Shown here: one piece after another, positions 38,959-48,375 of the stretch
How the letters are laid out: each line of letters begins with the position of its first letter
How positions within the stretch are numbered: position 1 is the stretch's first letter
From: JAGXLC01 sp041686375
GTDB taxonomy: Bacteria > Bacteroidota > Bacteroidia > Bacteroidales > UBA12077
Assembly: GCA_041686375.1 (NCBI GenBank)
Contig: JAWLEB010000004.1
Span: forward strand, 1 to 64,000
Reading direction: 5' to 3'
Length of the DNA: 64,000 bases
Program-made: the position numbers and the translations under genes
The notes under the pieces: generated by a model
What the model was told of the DNA's origin: nothing
Seen by the model: only the letters and a program-made list of their open reading frames with translations
Database searches by the model: none

Positions 38959-39771
38959 TTAGATGCTTCTGCTTTTTAGCACAAGATATGAAATCCCGGA
39001 AAAAAGAATAAAATACCCTACAGCTATTAACATAATCATTGGCTGAGAAATGCTGTCATCGGCAATTTGAGTTCCTTGTAATCCCTGAGTCATATTCTGA
39101 GCCTGATGAACTCTGTCCCCTATTAAATCTGGCAATGGTGTTAAATTGGAAATGATTTTTACAGGAAAAAAGTTCTCGAGTGAAGGGAAAAGCCATTTTC
39201 TTAAAATAACTTCCCCGGGAAAAAGATAGAGAAAAAATACAATAATGGAAAGAGCATTGCTCCTGAAAATAACTGCAATAAGCAAACCAAAACTCATATA
39301 GGATACTGCTTGAATAAAATAAACAAAGACAATACCTGAACTTGCCAAAATATCTTTAAGACTTGGCTCCGGGGTACTTATAAAGCCTGAAACTAGTGAA
39401 GAAACTATAACTAATAAGAGGGCATAAAAAGCAATATAAAATAATGTAATAATTTTACCGGTTAACAATTCCCCTATAGTCAGGCCATTAATAAAATGCT
39501 GTCTGAAAGTTTTATATCTAAATTCATTACTGACAATAACAATAATCAACACAGATAGAAGAATATTAAACCAACTGGCAATCCAGGAAAAAAATCCCCA
39601 AACATTTGGAAATTCATATAACTGTCCTATAGAAAAGCTTCCCGTACTAAAATTAACTCTGGATATACCTAACACCACAAGGACAAAGAACAACAAATGA
39701 AGCGCAATAACTGTTCTGAATGTATTTGAATTAAATGTTTTTATGGACTCAATTGAAAATAATTTTTGCAT
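38959..39771 (-). CDS. ABC-2 type transporter permease
   Basis: A 270-residue inner-membrane protein with six predicted helices (about 17-37, 60-82, 100-130, 140-168, 172-190, 245-266) and a C-terminal VLKSRSI. It lies 6 bp after the ATPase gene 39778-40674 on the same strand, forming a two-gene ABC-2 exporter. Substrate unknown. Confidence 0.85.
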   Translation of the reverse strand: MQKLFSIESIKTFNSNTFRTVIALHLLFFVLVVLGISRVNFSTGSFSIGQLYEFPNVWGFFSWIASWFNILLSVLIIVIVSNEFRYKTFRQHFINGLTIGELLTGKIITLFYIAFYALLLVIVSSLVSGFISTPEPSLKDILASSGIVFVYFIQAVSYMSFGLLIAVIFRSNALSIIVFFLYLFPGEVILRKWLFPSLENFFPVKIISNLTPLPDLIGDRVHQAQNMTQGLQGTQIADDSISQPMIMLIAVGYFILFSGISYLVLKSRSI

Positions 39772-39777
39772 AATTCA

Positions 39778-40674
39778 CTATTTAATTAATTCCAGGAATT
39801 CTTTTTCCAATGTATTTTTTCTGACCTCAAGTTTACTCAAAACCACTTTTTTACTAAAGGTCATTCTGTTTAGGTCTGATGCATTATACTTACTATCTAA
39901 CAATACTTTGATATCACCCCATTTCTCTTGTTCATATTTTTTAACCATTGGTGAATCAGCTAAAACTGATATCAACTTTTCTTTTTCGTCACTATTGATA
40001 TAATAAATTTCTGATGCTCCTAAAATATCCTCTACGGTTCCTTCCCGTATTAATTCTCCTGCCTTTAAAATTCCAACGTGGGAGCATACTTTCTCTACTT
40101 CATCGAGAATATGACTGGCTAAAATTACAGTTACCTCCTGCTCTGATTGCTGTTTGATAATCTCTCTCAAGTCGGAGAAACCTTCCGGGTCAAGACTTTT
40201 TGTCGGTTCATCCAGAACAAGAACATCCGGGTCTCCTAGTAATGCAGCAGCCAGTCCAAGCCGCTTTTTTAAACCAGAAGACAAATTTGCAAACCTGGAG
40301 TATTTCCTTTTCAATAAATTAGTCAAGCCCAGAACCTTATTGATATCACTTTCGGGAACATTTCTAATTTTCGCCACTATTTTTAGATTATCCTTCAATG
40401 TAAGATATGGATAAAAATTTGATTCTTCAATCAAACTGCCGATTCTGAGACGTGACTGACATGAAGGGGGTTCTCCGAACCAATAATAATTCCCGGAACC
40501 AGGCTTAAGAACACCAAGAGCAATACTCAGGGTTGTGGTTTTACCACTGCCATTTGGCCCGAGTAATCCATAAACACTCCCCTTTTGAACCTGAAGACTC
40601 AAATTATGTAAAGCTCGTAAATTACCATACTTCTTGGTCAGATTATTGATCTGCAAAACCTTATCACTATTCAT
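39778..40674 (-). CDS. ABC transporter ATP-binding protein
   Basis: About 298 residues from the ATG at 40674 (MNSDKVLQINNLTKKYG). Walker A is GPNGSGKTT, signature LSSGLKKRLGLA, Walker B VLVLDEP, and the H-loop ASH. The signature is LSSGL rather than LSGGQ, common in ABC-2 exporters. The frame is open to 40710, but that extension runs through the recQ terminator hairpin, which supports the shorter start. It pairs with the permease just downstream. Confidence 0.9.
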   Translation of the reverse strand: MNSDKVLQINNLTKKYGNLRALHNLSLQVQKGSVYGLLGPNGSGKTTTLSIALGVLKPGSGNYYWFGEPPSCQSRLRIGSLIEESNFYPYLTLKDNLKIVAKIRNVPESDINKVLGLTNLLKRKYSRFANLSSGLKKRLGLAAALLGDPDVLVLDEPTKSLDPEGFSDLREIIKQQSEQEVTVILASHILDEVEKVCSHVGILKAGELIREGTVEDILGASEIYYINSDEKEKLISVLADSPMVKKYEQEKWGDIKVLLDSKYNASDLNRMTFSKKVVLSKLEVRKNTLEKEFLELIK

Positions 40675-40687
40675 AAAACTTACATTT

Positions 40688-40714
40688 AAAAAGGGTTGCA
40701 TCAATTGCAACCCT
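40688..40714 (-). terminator. Terminator of recQ
   Basis: On the minus strand, a perfect 9-bp stem AGGGTTGCA/TGCAACCCT with a 5-nt loop is followed by TTTTT. It lies 36 bp past the recQ stop and just ahead of the ABC ATPase start. Confidence 0.8.
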
Positions 40715-40749
40715 AAAGGTAATGATTTTAACGAAACAGAATGAAAAAA

Positions 40750-42945
40750 TTAATTTCCATATTCAGAGAAAAATTTAATACGCATTAATCTCACATCTTC
40801 CTCAGAATAATCCTCTTCTCCGAGTTCCTCAAGCGCTTCATTCAAAGATTCGGATTCTGCCTCTTCCATAAAATACTCATATATATCTTCCTGTTTATCT
40901 TCATCAACAACCTGATTAATATAATAATCGAGGTTTAGTTTAGTTCCTGATTGAACAATAGACTCAATTTCTTTCAGCAATTCACTCATCTCAATGCCTT
41001 TTGCTGATGCAATATCTTCAAGTGGCAGTTGCCGGTCAATACTTTGGATAATAGAAACCTTAAGCCCTGATTTATTCACAATTGATTTCACTACCATATC
41101 CTGAGGGCGAATAATGTCTTTTTCAGTTACGTAATCATTAATAAGGTTAATAAATTTTTCACCATATTTTTTGGCCTTACCCATTCCAACACCTGCAATA
41201 TTTTGCAATTCTTCAATTGTAACAGGGTACTGAATCGCCATATCTTCAAGCGAAAAATCCTGAAATATTACAAAAGGTGGCAAGTTATTCTCTTTAGATA
41301 CCTTTTTTCTTAAATCTTTGAGTATGCTCAGCAGTTCATCATCAACGGTGTTCGATCGTTTTTGAAATCCGCCGTTATCACTTTCTTCATCTTTAGCCTC
41401 ATAGTCATGATCTTTGCTAATCATAACACTATAAGGATTTTGTATGAATTCCCGCCCTTTATCGCTAAGCATCAAAAGTCCATAGTTTTCAATATCTTTT
41501 AAAAGAAAACCTTTCACCAAAGCTCTTCTGATCACAGTATTCCAAAAGCTGATATCAAAATTCTTTCCAAGACCAAACACATCCAATTTATGGTGTTTAT
41601 ATGCTTTAACATTGTTTGTCGCTTTTCCAGCCAATACATTGGAAACATGATCATGTTTGAACTTCTCTTTAACAGCCTCAACTGTTTGGAGAGTTTTCAC
41701 GAGATAATCCTGTGCTTCAAATTCTTCCTTGGGATGCAGACAGTTGTCACAATTCTGGCAATTTTCTTCAGTATATTCTTCTCCGAAATAGTGAAGCAAC
41801 TGTTTTCTTCGACACACAGAAGATTCAGCATAAGCAGTTGTTTCTAACAAAAGCTGTTTACCGATTTCCTGCTCATTAATAGGTTTTCCCTGCATAAACT
41901 TCTCCAGCTTCTGAATATCTTTATAGCTGTAGAAGACAATACATTTCCCTTCTCCACCATCCCTGCCTGCTCTACCGGTTTCCTGGTAATAAGCCTCAAG
42001 GCTTTTTGGAATATTATAATGAATAACAAAACGAATATCCGGTTTGTCAATTCCCATTCCGAATGCAATTGTAGCAACAATGACATCAATCTCTTCCATC
42101 AGAAACCTATCCTGGGTACTTGAACGGGTTGCGGAATCCATGCCTGCGTGATATGGTAATGCTTTTATACCATTAACTTTTAGCGTTTCCGCAAGTTCTT
42201 CCACCTTTTTACGGCTAAGACAATATACTATTCCGGATTTTCCGGGGTTATTCTTTATAAATTTGATTATTTCCTTAGTTGCATTAGTTTTAGGTCGGAC
42301 TTCATAATAAAGATTTGCTCTGTTAAAAGAGGATTTAAAAATCTGGGCGTCCTGTATTTCCAGATTTTTCTGAATATCACTTTGCACCTTAGGTGTGGCT
42401 GTCGCTGTTAGGGCAATGATTGGTGCTCTGCCAATCTTGTTAACCATGGGTCTTATTCTACGGTACTCCGGACGGAAATCATGTCCCCACTCAGAAATAC
42501 AATGTGCTTCATCAATTGCATAAAAAGCAATTTTCGCCTGCTTTAAAAAATCAATATTATCTTCTTTGGTTAATGATTCCGGTGCTACATATAATAATTG
42601 CGTGCTACCAGACAAAACGTCCTCCTTAACTTTCTGCATCTGTGCCTTAGAAAGAGAAGAATTTAAGAAGTGGGCAACACCTTCTTCCGAACTAAATCCA
42701 CGCATCAAGTCAACCTGATTCTTCATCAGGGCAATTAATGGCGAAATAATCACCGCTGTCCCCTCCATCATAAGTGACGGGAGCTGGTAACACAAAGATT
42801 TACCTCCCCCAGTGGGCATCACTACAAAAGTATCATTCCCCGATAATAAATTCCGGATAATAACCTCCTGGTTTCCCTTAAATCTGTCAAAACCAAAATA
42901 CTTCTTCAAATAATCCCGTAAGGAAACGTCTGCTCCTACACTCAT
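40750..42945 (-). CDS. recQ: ATP-dependent DNA helicase RecQ
   Basis: A 731-residue superfamily 2 3'-5' helicase. Walker A is MPTGGGKS, the DEAH box is AIDEAHCISEWG, and motif VI is QETGRAGRDG. The zinc site is CRRKQLLHYFGE...CQNCDNC. A winged-helix RQC domain and an HRDC domain (about 530-610) follow, then a 100-residue acidic tail containing a further helical region. It acts in recombination and fork repair. The tail makes it longer than E. coli RecQ (about 610). Confidence 0.96.
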   Translation of the reverse strand: MSVGADVSLRDYLKKYFGFDRFKGNQEVIIRNLLSGNDTFVVMPTGGGKSLCYQLPSLMMEGTAVIISPLIALMKNQVDLMRGFSSEEGVAHFLNSSLSKAQMQKVKEDVLSGSTQLLYVAPESLTKEDNIDFLKQAKIAFYAIDEAHCISEWGHDFRPEYRRIRPMVNKIGRAPIIALTATATPKVQSDIQKNLEIQDAQIFKSSFNRANLYYEVRPKTNATKEIIKFIKNNPGKSGIVYCLSRKKVEELAETLKVNGIKALPYHAGMDSATRSSTQDRFLMEEIDVIVATIAFGMGIDKPDIRFVIHYNIPKSLEAYYQETGRAGRDGGEGKCIVFYSYKDIQKLEKFMQGKPINEQEIGKQLLLETTAYAESSVCRRKQLLHYFGEEYTEENCQNCDNCLHPKEEFEAQDYLVKTLQTVEAVKEKFKHDHVSNVLAGKATNNVKAYKHHKLDVFGLGKNFDISFWNTVIRRALVKGFLLKDIENYGLLMLSDKGREFIQNPYSVMISKDHDYEAKDEESDNGGFQKRSNTVDDELLSILKDLRKKVSKENNLPPFVIFQDFSLEDMAIQYPVTIEELQNIAGVGMGKAKKYGEKFINLINDYVTEKDIIRPQDMVVKSIVNKSGLKVSIIQSIDRQLPLEDIASAKGIEMSELLKEIESIVQSGTKLNLDYYINQVVDEDKQEDIYEYFMEEAESESLNEALEELGEEDYSEEDVRLMRIKFFSEYGN

Positions 42946-43184
42946 TTTTCCTGTTTTAAAAAATTATAAACACTTTATTTTAATTAATTTTGTAAACGTA
43001 TAAAACTTATGATTTGTTACGTTAATATAACTTTATAACATACAAAGAAATATAATAATTAAAGTTACGATATTTATTATTGATAAGACGAATTTATTAT
43101 TTATTTTTTCAAGAATTTGATAAAAATCATAAATAACATAGCAAATTTTTTAAAGCCTCAATGATAGTAAAAAAAAATTAATGT

Positions 43185-44147
43185 ATGAAACCTGATATAA
43201 AACAGTTAGCCAAATCCACTATTATTCATGAATCAGAATCCATAGGCAAATTAGCTGACTACATTGATGACGATTTTGTCAAAGTTGTCGAATTAATCTA
43301 TCAATCCAGTGGGAGGGTAATCATCACAGGGATTGGGAAAAGTGCAAATATAGCAAATAAGATAGTAGCTACATTAAACTCCACCGGCACACCTGCTATT
43401 TTCATGCATGCAGCAGATGCTATACACGGTGATTTGGGTATAATCCAAAACGATGATATAATCATTTGTATTTCAAAAAGCGGTAACACTCCAGAGATTA
43501 AGGTGTTAATACCTTTAATAAAATACAGGAAAAATAAATTAATAGGAATGGTCTCCAGTACCAATTCGTTTCTGGCACAAAATGCAGATTATGTACTTCG
43601 CGCTACAGTTAATAAGGAAGCGTGTCCGCATAATCTGGCTCCTACATCAAGCACAACAGCTCAACTCGTCCTTGGAGATGCACTGGCAGTTACTCTGCTA
43701 GAATACAGAGGCTTTTCAAAGGAAGATTTTGCGAAAGTTCATCCTGGAGGCGCATTGGGGAAAAAACTATATCTTACTGTTGACGAATTATATAAACAAA
43801 ACGATATACCTAAAGTTAATGTTAATGACCCATTAAAAGATGTAATAGTGGAAATTTCATCAAAAAGGCTTGGGGCAACTGCTGTATTAAATGGCACAAA
43901 TAAGGTTGTTGGAATAATTACTGACGGAGATTTACGCAGAATGCTGGAAAAATATCAGAACGTAAATAATTTAATTGCACAAGACATTATGACAGCAAAC
44001 CCTAAGGTCATCGCTAGAAATGAGTTAGCCATCAATGCTTTTAATATGATGGAAGACAATAATATTACTCAACTCATAGTTACAGATAAAGAAAAATATT
44101 TAGGGATGGTTCATCTGCATGATATTCTGAAAGAAGGCATAGTTTAA
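43185..44147 (+). CDS. kdsD: Arabinose-5-phosphate isomerase (SIS-CBS-CBS)
   Basis: 320 residues. An SIS domain (about 30-180) has GIGKSANIANKIVATLNSTG, AADAIHGDLG and SKSGNTPE, and two CBS domains (about 205-320) follow. The enzyme converts ribulose 5-phosphate to arabinose 5-phosphate, the first step to Kdo in LPS. It is followed with no gap by tatC and then lptB, so the unit mixes LPS precursor supply, protein export and LPS transport. Confidence 0.93.
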   Translation: MKPDIKQLAKSTIIHESESIGKLADYIDDDFVKVVELIYQSSGRVIITGIGKSANIANKIVATLNSTGTPAIFMHAADAIHGDLGIIQNDDIIICISKSGNTPEIKVLIPLIKYRKNKLIGMVSSTNSFLAQNADYVLRATVNKEACPHNLAPTSSTTAQLVLGDALAVTLLEYRGFSKEDFAKVHPGGALGKKLYLTVDELYKQNDIPKVNVNDPLKDVIVEISSKRLGATAVLNGTNKVVGIITDGDLRRMLEKYQNVNNLIAQDIMTANPKVIARNELAINAFNMMEDNNITQLIVTDKEKYLGMVHLHDILKEGIV

Positions 44148-44963
44148 ATGAAGAAAAAACAACAAGAACTTACTTTTCTGGAGCATCTTGAAGAATTAAG
44201 ATGGCATATATTGCGTGCGATCTTAGCTATTATGTTTATTGCAGTTGTTGTATTCATTTTGAGAAATTTCATCTTCAATGAGATTATTCTTGCACCTAAA
44301 AACCCTGAATTTTTTACAAATAATTTCTTATGCCGCCTTGGGGAGAAGCTTAACAGCAGCAATATTTGTATCAACTCAGATCCCATTGAAATAATAAATA
44401 TTCGAATGTCCGGACAGCTCACAATACATATCGTCATCTCAGTTGTATTAGGATTAATACTTGCTTTCCCTTATATTTTCTGGGAATTTTGGAACTTTAT
44501 AAGACCAGCTTTATATGACAGGGAAATTAAACACAGCAGGGGTGCAGTATTATTTAGTTCACTTCTTTTTATCATGGGGGTAGCTTTCGGATATTTTATT
44601 ATTGTACCTTTATCCATTCATTTTTTGGGAACATACCAGGTAAGCGATCAGGTTGTTAATCAGATCAATCTCAAATCTTACATAGGAACAATTGCATCGG
44701 TTGTCTTAGCAGCAGGGGCTATTTTTGAGCTACCTGTACTGATATATTTTTTAAGCAAAGCGGGACTGGTAACACCTTCCTTCCTAATCAAATACAGAAA
44801 ACATTCTATTGTGCTGATATTTATTCTTGCTGCCACCATTACTCCACCCGATGTATTTAGCCTGGTTATGGTAACATTTCCATTAGTTATATTATATGAA
44901 GTGGGAATTACAATTTCGAAACGCATAGAAAAGAAAAAGGCTAAAGAAGAATTAGCTGGTTAA
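44148..44963 (+). CDS. tatC: Sec-independent protein translocase TatC
   Basis: A 271-residue inner-membrane protein with six helices and the N-terminal LEHLEELRWHILRAI motif that binds twin-arginine signals. The ATG directly follows the kdsD stop. The periplasmic loop after TM1 is longer than in E. coli. No tatA or tatB gene is adjacent. It would be the receptor for the Tat-like signal proposed on the radical SAM protein at 6611. Confidence 0.96.
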   Translation: MKKKQQELTFLEHLEELRWHILRAILAIMFIAVVVFILRNFIFNEIILAPKNPEFFTNNFLCRLGEKLNSSNICINSDPIEIINIRMSGQLTIHIVISVVLGLILAFPYIFWEFWNFIRPALYDREIKHSRGAVLFSSLLFIMGVAFGYFIIVPLSIHFLGTYQVSDQVVNQINLKSYIGTIASVVLAAGAIFELPVLIYFLSKAGLVTPSFLIKYRKHSIVLIFILAATITPPDVFSLVMVTFPLVILYEVGITISKRIEKKKAKEELAG

Positions 44964-44992
44964 TACAATTGCAAAGAAAATACATAACTTAT

Positions 44993-45739
44993 ATGACAGA
45001 CAATACAAAAGCGAAACTCTCAACAAAAGATCTTGTAAAACGATATAAGTCAAGAACTGTAGTGAAAGATGTCTCAATTGAACTCTTACAGGGAGAAATC
45101 GTAGGTCTTTTAGGGCCGAACGGAGCAGGGAAAACAACAACGTTTTACATGATAGTAGGCCTTATTCGTCCCAATAACGGGAATATATATCTAAACGATA
45201 AACTCATAACCAAAGAACCCGTATATAAGAGAGCACGTAAGGGTATAGGATATCTGGCCCAGGAAGCCTCTGTCTTCAGAAAGCTGAGCGTAGAAAATAA
45301 TATTAAAGCTGTATTAGAGATGTCGAACTATACAAAACAAGAACAACGGGAAAGAACAGAGGAGCTCATCAAAGAATTCGGACTTGAAAAAGTGCGAAAA
45401 AGTCTTGGTATTCAACTATCAGGAGGCGAGAGACGAAGGACTGAAATCGCAAGAGCGCTAGCTCTGAAACCAAGCTTCATGTTACTTGATGAGCCTTTTG
45501 CAGGGGTAGACCCCATTGCCGTGGAAGACATCCAGGAAATCGTCACAAAGCTTAAAGAAAAAAATATAGGAATACTCATAACAGACCATAATGTTCATGA
45601 AACTTTATCCATAACCAACCGAGCTTATTTGCTGTTTGAAGGTTCTATTCTTAAAACAGGGACATCACAGGAGCTCTCAGAAGATGAACAGGTCAGACGT
45701 GTGTACCTTGGAAAAAACTTCGAACTCAGAAATTTTTGA
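44993..45739 (+). CDS. lptB: LPS export ABC transporter ATP-binding protein
   Basis: About 248 residues from the ATG at 44993 (MTDNTKAK); a TTG eight codons upstream is also in frame. Walker A is GPNGAGKTT, signature LSGGERRR, and Walker B MLLDEPFAGVDP. LptB characters include YLAQEASVFRKLSVENN and ILITDHNVHETL. It powers LPS extraction from the inner membrane with LptFG, which are not here. It probably shares a transcript with kdsD and tatC. Confidence 0.95.
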   Translation: MTDNTKAKLSTKDLVKRYKSRTVVKDVSIELLQGEIVGLLGPNGAGKTTTFYMIVGLIRPNNGNIYLNDKLITKEPVYKRARKGIGYLAQEASVFRKLSVENNIKAVLEMSNYTKQEQRERTEELIKEFGLEKVRKSLGIQLSGGERRRTEIARALALKPSFMLLDEPFAGVDPIAVEDIQEIVTKLKEKNIGILITDHNVHETLSITNRAYLLFEGSILKTGTSQELSEDEQVRRVYLGKNFELRNF

Positions 45740-45939
45740 CATTTTATACAGATAAAGCAGAATCGTCCTATCAATCCACATAATATCAGCATAACATTAT
45801 TAAAGATTCAAAATAAGACTGTAAGACTTGTTGAACTTGAAAATAAGAATTAATCTTAGCTCTGTAAAATAAAAATGGATTCTATTCCTATCCAACTGGA
45901 TTTTTTAAATACAAAAAGTTTTTATTTTAAAAATTTACC

Positions 45940-45947
45940 TATATTTG
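45940..45947 (+). promoter_or_regulatory. Candidate -7 box (TAnnTTTG) of tRNA-Leu
   Basis: TATATTTG matches the Bacteroidota consensus exactly and ends 14 bp before the tRNA 5' end. Confidence 0.6.
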
Positions 45948-45961
45948 CACCACAATTTTTT

Positions 45962-46043
45962 GCGGATGTGGCGAAATTGGTAGACGCGCTAGACTTAGGA
46001 TCTAGTGCCTCCGGGCATGGGGGTTCGAGTCCCTCCATCCGCA
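45962..46043 (+). tRNA. tRNA-Leu (anticodon UAG)
   Basis: 82 nt. The acceptor GCGGATG pairs with CATCCGC and the discriminator is A. Anticodon stem CTAGA/TCTAG closes the loop CTTAGGA with anticodon TAG. The long variable arm TGCC-TCCG-GGCA is typical of leucine tRNA. T-arm GGGGG-TTCGAGT-CCCTC is present. CCA is not encoded. Confidence 0.97.
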
Positions 46044-46054
46044 CAAATGTCTGG

Positions 46055-46094
46055 CCGCTATGTTAACCTTTAGAAAGGTTATAGCGGTTTTTTT
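46055..46094 (+). terminator. Terminator after tRNA-Leu
   Basis: CCGCTAT+AACCTT pairs with AAGGTT+ATAGCGG across a TAGA loop, with a three-base GTT bulge, then seven T. It separates the tRNA from tig. Confidence 0.85.
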
Positions 46095-46129
46095 GAATTT
46101 TATAAAAATGAACATAAAAGAGAAGAATA

Positions 46130-47515
46130 ATGGATATTACAAGAGAAAACAAAGATGAACAGAATGCTGTATTAAAAGTACAGGTAAAACCAGAAGATTA
46201 CCAGGAAAATGTAGATGCAGTAATAAAAGATTATAAGAAAAAAGCCAAAATGGATGGCTTCAGACAAGGAAAAGTACCTGAAGGACTAATCCGCAAAATG
46301 TACGGAAGAGCTATCAAAATTGATGAAATAAATAAAGTCGTAAGCCAGAAATTAAACGAATATATAAAGTCAGAAGAACTGAAAATTTTAGGGGAACCTT
46401 TGCCAAGTGAGGAAGATAAAGAAAAAGCAATCAACTGGGATTACGACAAGGAATTCGAATTTGCTTTTGATATAGGACTAGCGCCCGAAGTTGAAGTTAA
46501 AATTTCAAAACATGACAAAGTTCCATATTACAAGATTACAATAACCGAAGACCTTATTGAAGAACAAAAGGAAAATTATAAATCCCGTATGGGTGAATTC
46601 AAAGACGTTGAGCAAGTAACCGATAAAGAAGAGTTGCTTAAGGCAGATTTAACGGAATTGGACGAGAACGGAAATGTTAAGGAAGAAGGCATATTCAAAG
46701 AAAATGTATCATTATCTCTGTCAGTCATAAAAGAGGAAGAAATAAAGAAACAATTTGAAGATGCAAAACCAGAGGCAGAGATTGAAATTGACCTAAAGAA
46801 GGCTTATCCCAATGAAACGGAGCTTTCTTCATTACTTGAAGTAAATAAAGAAGAACTGTCCAATATTTCAGACAAATTCAGAATCTTCATCAATGAAATA
46901 AAGAAATTTGAAAAAGCAGAAATCAATCAGGAATTCTTTGATAAATTATATGGTGAAGGTAATGTAACTTCTGAGGAAGAGTTTAATGAAAAAATCAAAG
47001 AAGATCTTCAGGAACAGTTTAAACCGGAAAGTGAAAGAAAATTACATATAGACATCAAAGAACACTTTGTAAGAAAAATCAATCCAAAACTACCCTCAAA
47101 GTTTCTGAAGAGATGGCTGAAGGCTACACAACAAAACGAAAATTTAACTGAAGATCAAATAGACAATGAATTTCCTCACTTTGAAGAAGATGTAAAATGG
47201 GACTTGATTAAAAATCAAATTATCGAAAATAACGAAATCAAAGTAGAAGAACAGGAAGTGCTTGACCTTGCAAAAAGATTAACCCAGCAGCAATTTCAAC
47301 AATACGGGATGATGAATTTCCCGGAAGAACAACTGGAACAGTATGCAAAACAATTGCTGAGCAATGAAGAGCAGAAAAGGAAAATACATGATCAAAAGTA
47401 TGAAGAAAAAGTAATTGAACATATTAAAGAAAATATCAAACTCAACGAAAAGGAGGTAACCCTCGAAGAATTCAAAAAGCAGGTAGAGGGAGACCAAAAT
47501 AAACAATCCAGCTAA
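46130..47515 (+). CDS. tig: Trigger factor
   Basis: A 461-residue ribosome-associated chaperone in the divergent Bacteroidota form. The N-terminal ribosome-binding domain contains the signature GFRQGKVPEGLIRKMYG, a version of the GFRxGKxP loop. A weak PPIase-like middle (about 155-245) and a long helical C-terminal chaperone domain rich in Glu, Lys and Gln follow. It is followed by clpP and clpX, the classical tig-clpP-clpX order, which supports the call. Confidence 0.93.
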   Translation: MDITRENKDEQNAVLKVQVKPEDYQENVDAVIKDYKKKAKMDGFRQGKVPEGLIRKMYGRAIKIDEINKVVSQKLNEYIKSEELKILGEPLPSEEDKEKAINWDYDKEFEFAFDIGLAPEVEVKISKHDKVPYYKITITEDLIEEQKENYKSRMGEFKDVEQVTDKEELLKADLTELDENGNVKEEGIFKENVSLSLSVIKEEEIKKQFEDAKPEAEIEIDLKKAYPNETELSSLLEVNKEELSNISDKFRIFINEIKKFEKAEINQEFFDKLYGEGNVTSEEEFNEKIKEDLQEQFKPESERKLHIDIKEHFVRKINPKLPSKFLKRWLKATQQNENLTEDQIDNEFPHFEEDVKWDLIKNQIIENNEIKVEEQEVLDLAKRLTQQQFQQYGMMNFPEEQLEQYAKQLLSNEEQKRKIHDQKYEEKVIEHIKENIKLNEKEVTLEEFKKQVEGDQNKQSS

Positions 47516-47549
47516 TTCGTTGTCTTAACATTAATTAAAAAGGGAAAAA

Positions 47550-48248
47550 ATGGACTCAAGTAAAGAATTCAAAAAATATGCAACCAAACACTTAGGAATA
47601 AGTAGTATGGCTCTTGACCAGTACAGTTCGGTCTATAACAACTATATCTCTCCGACCATCATTGAAGAAAGGCAACTCAATGTTGCTCAAATGGATGTTT
47701 TCTCCCGGCTTATGATGGACAGGATTATTTTCCTGGGAGTTCCGATTAATGACCATGTTGCTAACATTATCCAGGCTCAGTTATTATTTTTAGAATCGGC
47801 CGATCCGGCGAAGGATATACAAATATATCTCAATAGCCCTGGTGGCGCCGTTCATTCAGGATTAGGAATTTACGACACCATGCAATATATCACACCTGAT
47901 GTTGCAACAATTTGTACAGGAATGGCTGCCTCTATGGGAGCAGTTCTGCTGGCAGCAGGTACACCAGGTAAACGCTCTGCATTACCGCATTCGCGTGTCA
48001 TGATTCACCAACCAATGGGAGGAGCCGAAGGTGCGGCAGCAGATATTGAAATTACGGCAAGAGAGATTTTGAAGTTAAAAAAAGAACTATACAATATCAT
48101 TGCAAAACACAGCGGGAACACATACAAAAAAATTGAAAAAGATTCAGACAGAGACTACTGGATGACCGCGGAAGAAGCAAAAAAATACGGAATGGTCGAC
48201 GAAGTATTGGAAAGGAAGACTGAATTAAAAGAACAAAAAGAAGAATAA
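47550..48248 (+). CDS. clpP: ATP-dependent Clp protease proteolytic subunit
   Basis: 232 residues. The catalytic triad is Ser128 (GMAASMGAVL), His153 (RVMIHQP) and probably Asp202 (DSDRDYWM). It forms a 14-mer chamber fed by ClpX. It lies 34 bp after tig. An N-terminal extension of about 30 residues beyond the mature core is probably a propeptide. A terminator follows, so clpX has its own promoter or depends on readthrough. Confidence 0.97.
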   Translation: MDSSKEFKKYATKHLGISSMALDQYSSVYNNYISPTIIEERQLNVAQMDVFSRLMMDRIIFLGVPINDHVANIIQAQLLFLESADPAKDIQIYLNSPGGAVHSGLGIYDTMQYITPDVATICTGMAASMGAVLLAAGTPGKRSALPHSRVMIHQPMGGAEGAAADIEITAREILKLKKELYNIIAKHSGNTYKKIEKDSDRDYWMTAEEAKKYGMVDEVLERKTELKEQKEE

Positions 48249-48270
48249 AACTTTTTAATAATAAACACAT

Positions 48271-48311
48271 AAAATAAAACCTGCATGGATATTGTAGCAG
48301 GTTTTATTTTT
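48271..48311 (+). terminator. Terminator between clpP and clpX
   Basis: A perfect AAATAAAACCTGC/GCAGGTTTTATTT stem with a 12-nt loop, continuing into T. Confidence 0.85.
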
Positions 48312-48375
48312 TAATCAGAAAATTAATAAGTAACTTAGTACGTTCAATTTAGTGAAAAAGAATAGAAAAGAGATT

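Noticed and set aside
40675..40710. N-terminal extension of the ABC ATPase
   Set aside because: It overlaps the terminator hairpin of recQ; the ATG at 40674 begins the conserved domain.
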